From Halichoerus grypus (taxonomy: Eukaryota; Chordata; Mammalia; Carnivora; Phocidae), in the NCBI RefSeq assembly GCF_964656455.1, contig NC_135726.1, forward strand, positions 31,029,930-31,093,929: DNA of 64,000 nucleotides, written 5' to 3'. Below, in pieces: positions 58,460 to 64,000 of this stretch (position 1 is its first letter; each line of letters starts with the position of its first letter). The translations under genes were made by a program, and so were the position numbers. The notes under the pieces were generated by a model, which was given only the letters and a program-made list of their open reading frames with translations, made no database searches and was not told the DNA's origin.

Positions 58460-60140
58460 GTGGTCTCTAAATACCATTTCCTACTGGAGAAATGACCGAT
58501 TCTAGGTCTGGGGACACAATGTGCAAGGCAAGGCTTCATTCCAGAAGGCAAGATATTAAAGACTATTAGGGTTGACAGACATTAAAGACTACTAGTCTCG
58601 AATATATTAAATTATTAAAGACTTCTAAGATATAGATATTAAAGATGACTAGGGTTATCTCAATATGACTCAGGAGCCAAAAGAACCCAGAAGATTCCCA
58701 TTAGTCAAAAATGGGACAGTTATAACATTAAATGCATTACAAGTGCAACAGATTTGAACACATTGCCCATGTTTAAATCCTCAAGTTCATATTGTTACAA
58801 AAACAACAACCAACAAATATATAAACAGCAATAACAAAGGCCTCAGGGTTCATCTTTGGACATTGACAGGAAAAACATGGTATTTTGGAAAGTATTAAAT
58901 AAAAGGAAAGACTTAAACATTTGTCCTGCATTCTATTTATTAAGGTAACCAAGTAGCTAATAATTAATAGTAAAGGAAAATTTTTCTTTATCGAAAGATT
59001 TCAGTTTCTGGAGCAAATGAAGAAGGAATGATAGAATTAGAACATCACTAGTATGTGGCCCCTAATGGGATAATGGATTGAGGTGGTAATTATCACTGGC
59101 TGCTAAGATCACAAAAAGAAAGACACCAGAGTTGAGGTGTCTCCTATTGGAAGAATACAACGTTTCCTAAGAAGTAATCTTGACAATTTTTCTTTAAGTG
59201 GCATCTTCATAGATGCTGGGAAAAAAAAAAAAAAAAAAAAAGGAGTTCCCGCATTTTTTGTAAAATGCTATTAAAGGTACAACTCATCTCTTTTTCAGTA
59301 TGCCTTTAAATTTTTGCATTGCAAATTACCATTGAGCTATGGGAAAAACCTTATTTCCTAGTGATCTTCTATGTTCCCTGTTATTGTGGAATAAGCACTA
59401 AGTGACTTTTTTGATTTCTTTACTTTGGCAACCAGGAAGCTCAAAGTTAATTTTTATGCTTAATTTTGGTTTTATTATGTGTAAATGCATATTGAAAAAA
59501 TTAAATATAATCAAGCCTCCAGAAACAACTCCCAGCTTACTAGAAATGCAGGGAGCAGAGACACATGTGGAAAGATACCATGGGGACATAAACAGCAAAA
59601 TCCAATTGTGGGAAACATCACAGAACAAATAATGTGGTTTCTTCTACAAATAAATTAAATCATAAAAGAGGGGAATTTAGAAGAGACATAAAGAGCAATC
59701 AAATACAATGCATAAATATTGCATGGATCCTAATTTGAGCAAACATTTATTATTTTGTACTGCATTTATGAGATAATTGGAGAAATGTGACCACTGATTG
59801 GGTATTGAATGTAATTAAAAATTATTGTTAATTTTAAATGCAATGATGGTATTGTGTATGTGTGTTTTACTAGTCCTTATATTTTAGAGATGCTACTGAA
59901 ATATTTATGGATGAAATTATATATGCCTGGGATTTGCTTCAAAATAATTGGGGAGTGGGAAAAAGTGGGAGTTTATTTTCATTTTTTTTAAAGTGGGAGT
60001 TTAGATAAAAATAAGATTGGCCATGAATTAATGATTGCTAAAGTTGAATGATAGGTATGGGAATTCACTATTTTATACATGTTTGAAATTTTAGAAGTTT
60101 AGAAGGAAAAGAAAGGAAAATAAAAGAAAGGAAAAGAAGT
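58460..60140 (+). mobile_element. L1M 3' UTR, sense
   Basis: Order of L1M 3' UTR landmarks: 'gaaatgaccgattctaggtc', 'ctgctaagatcacaaaaaga', 'gtgtctcctattggaagaat', 'gtgaccactgattgggtatt', 'ttattgttaattttaaatgc', 'cctgggatttgcttcaaaat', 'aataagattggccatgaatt', 'acatgtttgaaattttagaa'. Ends in a GAAA-rich tail at 60098-60140. A-run at 59221-59240 is internal. Left boundary approximate. Confidence 0.8.
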
Positions 60141-60240
60141 AGAGTGGTTAAGAGGGAAGACTCAGAACCAAACTGCCTGGGGTCAGATCTTGCTTTTGTC
60201 ATTACTAGCTATGGGATCCCAGGCAAGAGAGTCCAGACAA
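60141..60240 (+). mobile_element. MIR SINE 5' half
   Basis: 'agagtggttaagagggaaga', 'actgcctggggtcagatctt', 'tcattactagctatgggatc' in sense order. Confidence 0.75.
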
Positions 60241-60419
60241 TAGCCTTTCATAAGTGTTTTCTATTATTATAATTATTATTAGATGGGCTTTCTCATTCTC
60301 CTGGAGTTGGTTGTGCCATGAAGAGCAAGTATTAATGCAGGCTTCCAGGACCTGAACCAGAATGAAGACCCCAGTGGGCCTCCTATGTGTTGAAACCTTT
60401 CTCTAGCCCAAGATGGCAC

Positions 60420-60720
60420 ACACAGGTTGGGTCATATTTTAAAGACTCTCTGCCCTCTGACTTCATGGTGCTCTGGTTCCCCAATTCCATCTTCTGGTAA
60501 CACATGAGTCCCCTACCCATTTCTGCCTTTGTGCCTTTGCTTTGGTTGGCATCTTTGGCCTAGAATGCCCTTTCTTCCTTCTCTCCAAACCTTGGCCATC
60601 CTAGATGCCTAGCTCCCATCTGTGATGCCCAAGGAACCCTTTCCTGAATGAGAGGATACTCTGCCCTTCTCTGAACTGCAAGACATTTACTGCACATACC
60701 ACCCAACCTAACTTTTCATT
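60420..60720 (+). mobile_element. L2 LINE 3' fragment
   Basis: 'tttgtgcctttgctttggtt', 'ggcctagaatgccctttctt', 'aaggaaccctttcctgaatg' are standard L2 3' landmarks. Confidence 0.75.
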
Positions 60721-60954
60721 CTAACAGCCATGTGCTAGCCACATCACATTGGTTAGAAAGAGAGCCTCTTGGGCAATCTCTTCCCAACATTTCATTCAGT
60801 GATGGTCACTTCCATAACTTGAAATTGGCCATGCCTATATTGGGAGTATTTACACCACAACAAGTACTACAAGCCAGGGATCTTTTCCCTTCCCTGTTAT
60901 CAGGTTATTCAACATTTACCAGCACAACACTAATTATCTCTACCCACAGCTATC

Positions 60955-61300
60955 TTCAATGGACTGAATGTTTGTGTCCTCCCCAAAGTCATACGTTGAA
61001 ATTCTCGCATCTAATGTGACTGTATTAGGAAGTGGGCCTTTGGAAGGTGATTAGATCGTAGAGTAGAACCCTCATGAACGGCATTAGGACCCTTATAAGA
61101 GAGATCCCAGAGAGCTCTCCCATCCCTCTTCTTCCATGTGAGGACACAGTGAGCACTCGGCAATTTAAAGCCCAGAAGGTGGTCCTCACCAGACCCCGGC
61201 CATGCTAGCTTCCATACCTTGATTTCCAGCTTGAGAACCGTGAGAAACTTATGGGCCACCCAGCCTCTGGTAATTTGTTACAGCAGCCTGAACTGAGACA
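60955..61300 (+). mobile_element. MaLR-type solo LTR (MST/MLT-like)
   Basis: 'aatggactgaatgtttgtgt', 'agtgggcctttggaaggtga', 'aaccctcatgaacggcatta', 'gtgaggacacagtgagcact', 'ttgagaaccgtgagaaactt' and 'cagcagcctgaactgagaca' close. No internal ERV sequence adjacent. Confidence 0.75.
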
Positions 61301-61309
61301 CCACTCCTT

Positions 61310-61530
61310 CATCCATCTGCATGTCTATCCTATGCCTGGAATTGCATGTGGTGCACAGTAGGCCTTCAGTAACTAAATGAATGGATGCTGAATGTTCTCG
61401 TGTATTCCGTACCTTATTTCCCAACTTGGAAACACCTTAAAAGCACGACTCGTGTCTTATGTTCTCCAAAGTGGCGAATAGCACTGGGCACATAGTAGGT
61501 GGTCAATGAGGACTCGTTATTGAGTGGTTA
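61310..61530 (+). mobile_element. L2 LINE 3' end
   Basis: 'cacagtaggccttcagtaac' and, after it, 'gcactgggcacatagtaggt' with 'ggtcaatgaggactcg': one or two L2 termini side by side, or a local duplication of the end. Confidence 0.55.
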
Positions 61531-62539
61531 CAGAAAGGAGTTTAAATAACGTTCTCCAGTTTTAAGCAGAAAATCCACTTTTTTTTTTTTTTTCTTTATG
61601 GTCAACAATACCCAGATACTCAAACCTCTGATGGGAGAGACAGTTTTATAGTTCTTTAAAGTAAACCCAAATCCTCTTTAAGCAACATCTTGAAAATCTT
61701 TGAACATCCCAACAAGGCTTCCTCTATGCCAAGCTATGATCACCTTGGGGGATTTATGGGGAGGTCCCCTTCTCATAATTGCAGGACTGGGCTTGATGCA
61801 AAGTTCCCGTGCAAAGCCCTGCCTGCTTTATTAATCTTGGCAACTGGGAATAAGGCCAGAAGCCAGGGCTGCAGCTGAGGGCCAGGGGTCCCCTCCCTGT
61901 CCCTTCAGACTCAGGCACAGGCTGGGCCAGCTTCAGAGAGGTAGGGGGGTAGGCAGCTGTCCCACATAAGCTCTGTGTCCAGTCCAGACCCCACACCTGG
62001 CCACACCGGGAAGCAGTGGGTGGCTATCCCTTGAAAAGGCCATTTGCCTTTAATATTTTACATGAGGACTCTTTTCTTTAATGTTTTCCCATGATGTATT
62101 GAATGTGCAGAGTTTATGAAAGAAGCAATTAAGTGGGCGGAACCTGTAAATCAGGCTGATATTTAAAAGTATGCTCATTTACTGCTGTGCCATTATAATT
62201 ATTCCACTCACCCTCTCCGCATCCCACCCCTCCCAATCCCACTGGCTCCTCAGGGGCACGGGGCTTTTGGTTCGAGTGCTCCCTCCCCTCCCCCTCTACG
62301 TACATGAGCTTTGGAGAGAGCCTGCACCCAGGCTGCTTCTCCAGCGGGCAAAGGTGGTCTGCCTGGGCTTCTCACCATCACCGCCATAATCAGCTTCTGC
62401 ACGACTCCTTCTTGAGTGATTATGAATCTTCTGGCCTCCAGGAGTTCATCAAGCCTTCAAAATCTCCTCAAATTCTGGTACTATAGACAGGTCTTTATCA
62501 AAAGCTGCTGGGTGCTGTAGAAAGATGCAAGGCTTGGCG
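61531..62539. other. Single-copy DNA
   Basis: No repeat recognised except a T-run at 61577-61591. Overlapping chance frames at 61690-61996 and 62171-62486 have no domain. Confidence 0.4.
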
Positions 62540-62690
62540 GTGGAGGAGGCTTCCAAACCCCATCACCTTCTCGAGGGAATTTATCTCACCTCCTTGAGCC
62601 ACAGTTTTGTCATCAGTACAATAGCAAAATAAGGGGAATCATATCTTCCTGAGAGAGCCGTTAAGGCATTTAAATGAAATCATGTGTTTG
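62540..62690 (+). mobile_element. MIR SINE fragment
   Basis: 'tatctcacctccttgagcca', 'cagttttgtcatcagtacaa', 'aaataaggggaatcatatct' in sense order; diverged. Confidence 0.6.
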
Positions 62691-62714
62691 CATTTTTTTG
62701 GTTGGGATAGGTCA

Positions 62715-63060
62715 CAGTAACTGCTGTACCAACTCCAAAGTCTCCTTGGCTTAACCAAAAGGAAGCTGATTTCTCATTCACATAAATTCTCTTTGAGAGT
62801 GTGGCGGACTTCCATGTGGGGACTCAGGCATCTAGGCTGTCCATCTAGTTATTGTCCCATCTCCAAGGGCCTTGAAGTCCTCAGTGGAGCCCTCTGCAGA
62901 CGAGGGGACAGAGGAGGTGAAAGAACGTGGTGGATGCACATATGGCTTCCATCTACATTCCCTTGGCCAGATCAGCCACCTGGCCCCACCTCACTGTAGG
63001 GGAGGCTAGGAAATGCTGTTTTGCTGTGTATCCAGGAAGAGAAGAAAAGGGGATTAAGTG
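62715..63060 (+). mobile_element. Unclassified interspersed repeat, copy 2
   Basis: Related to 57450-57810 (see there). Landmarks 'ccttggccagatcagccacc', 'cctggccccacctcactgta', 'ggaggctaggaaatgctgtt', 'gctgtgtatccaggaagaga'. Confidence 0.5.
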
Positions 63061-63109
63061 AATATGTAGTGTTGCCTCTGGTGGAGTGTCCAAAAAATGT
63101 TAGATCCTC

Positions 63110-63230
63110 CTCTTCCCATCTGCAAATGGCTAAGCAATAGCTTGAGGGGCCAGCCCAATAATCCAAGGTGACAGAGCCAGAAAGTGGAAAAACTAGGATT
63201 CAAATCCAAGTCATCTGACCCCTGGAGATT
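63110..63230 (-). mobile_element. MIR SINE fragment, antisense
   Basis: 'caaggtgacagagccagaaa', 'aactaggattcaaatccaag', 'tcatctgacccctggag' match the reverse 5' half of MIR. Confidence 0.7.
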
Positions 63231-63358
63231 TCTTTCTGGGTACCCGATGCCCTATCACAGGGAGGGAAAATGGGATGCATTCCATATACAAACTGGAATC
63301 TGGTGTTAGTGGGTGAAGGAGTGCTGGGTTGAAAGGATTCTAAGGCAATGGTATTATT

Positions 63359-63568
63359 TTTTTAAGATTTTATTTATTTATTTGAGAGAGAGAGTGAGCA
63401 CGAGTGGAGGGAGGGGCAGAGGGAGAGGGAGAGAGAGAATCCTAAGCAGACTCCCAGCTGAGTGCAGAGCCCAACATGGGGCTTGATCTCATGACCCTGA
63501 GATCATGGACCTGAGCTGAAACCAAGAGCAGATGCTCAACCAACTGAGCCACCCAGGCAGCCAGGCAT
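63359..63568 (-). mobile_element. Can-SINE, antisense
   Basis: 'aagattttatttatttattt', purine tract, 'ggggcttgatctcatgaccc', closing 'gagccacccaggcagcc'. Near-exact duplication ctaaggcaatggtattatt (63340-63358) / ctaaagcaatgctattatt (63569-63587). Confidence 0.95.
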
Positions 63569-63587
63569 CTAAAGCAATGCTATTATT

Positions 63588-64000
63588 GATTAATGTCTGC
63601 TATGGGTTTAGAAGGAAGGAGTAGCATGATTTGGGCCATGTGCAGGTCAATCCTGCTCTGTTCTCTCCCATTCACTCTAAAAGTGCATTTTCTCAGTGTC
63701 CCATTTCCTTCAAGCTCCCTTCCTAAGTGGTCAAAGGTTCATAGGTCTGAATATGTCACAGTCTTGGCACAATACCAGCACCCCAAATGAACCCCACCCT
63801 TCTTAACCCAAAAGAGAAGGGAAAGCCAGGCCATCTCACAGACTGAGGCAGGCCAATGAAAGAAGTGTATCCCATAACCAGCCTTCACTTTGTCACGTCT
63901 GTACCTTTGCCTGTGCTGCTCTTTGTGGCCAGGGTGCTCTTCTTTCTAGTCTATGCTTTTCCACCTACCCAAATCTGAACTGTGCTCCAAGGTCCAATTC
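63588..64000. other. Single-copy DNA to window end
   Basis: No gene recognised. The last 130 nt ('tgtacctttgcctgtgctgc', 'caaatctgaactgtgctcca') resemble the start of another L2 3' fragment cut by the window edge. Confidence 0.4.

Noticed and set aside
1..64000. CRISPR array, operon, prophage or other microbial system
   Set aside because: Repeats are dispersed eukaryotic retrotransposons and simple sequence; there are no long co-directional frames, ribosome-binding sites or regularly spaced repeats.

Overview
This window is mammalian nuclear DNA from a carnivoran, most probably an arctoid caniform (bear, seal or weasel lineage). The evidence is about twenty tRNA-Lys-derived Can-SINE (SINEC) copies with the head motif ggcgcctgggtggctcag, a CT-rich tract and a (A)AATAAA-type tail, plus two young carnivore-type L1 3' ends. 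The SINE sub-type resembles copies I know from bears, seals and mustelids; a species cannot be named by reading alone. There is no bacterial, plasmid or phage content. I find no protein-coding gene, rRNA, tRNA gene or CRISPR array. The open frames present are 60-221 codons, scattered on both strands, often overlapping, with no recognisable domains, and are what chance and transposon debris give.

Layout. 0-16.4 kb: mixed ancient repeats (MIR, L2, MaLR LTR, Tigger and hAT DNA transposons, an old L1 at 5.3-6.6 kb), a few SINEs, a 42-bp tandem repeat, and two strong inverted repeats. 16.48-16.67 kb: an isolated CpG-dense patch with a CTCF-like core. 16.7-28.9 kb: a 12-kb block with no transposon I can recognise, with AT-rich stretches dense in homeodomain-type cores (TAATTA) and POU/forkhead-like motifs; this is the typical look of a gene desert carrying conserved developmental enhancers, and is the most likely functional part of the window. 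28.9-41.5 kb: renewed repeat density (SINEs, LTRs, hAT elements, a young L1 tail with a SINE in the same target site, a rearranged head-to-head SINE). 41.5-46.4 kb: mostly single-copy. 46.9-51.2 kb: old antisense L1 bodies carrying a young L1 tail insertion and a SINE. 51.2-64 kb: MIR, L2, LTR and L1M 3' UTR fragments with a run of antisense SINEs.

The features do not work together as a pathway. The window is best read as an intergenic or intronic regulatory landscape. The main points of interest are the repeat-free block with its CpG patch, and several transposon insertions whose target-site duplications can be read directly. Repeat family names are from memory of consensus sequences; family-level calls are firmer than subfamily names.
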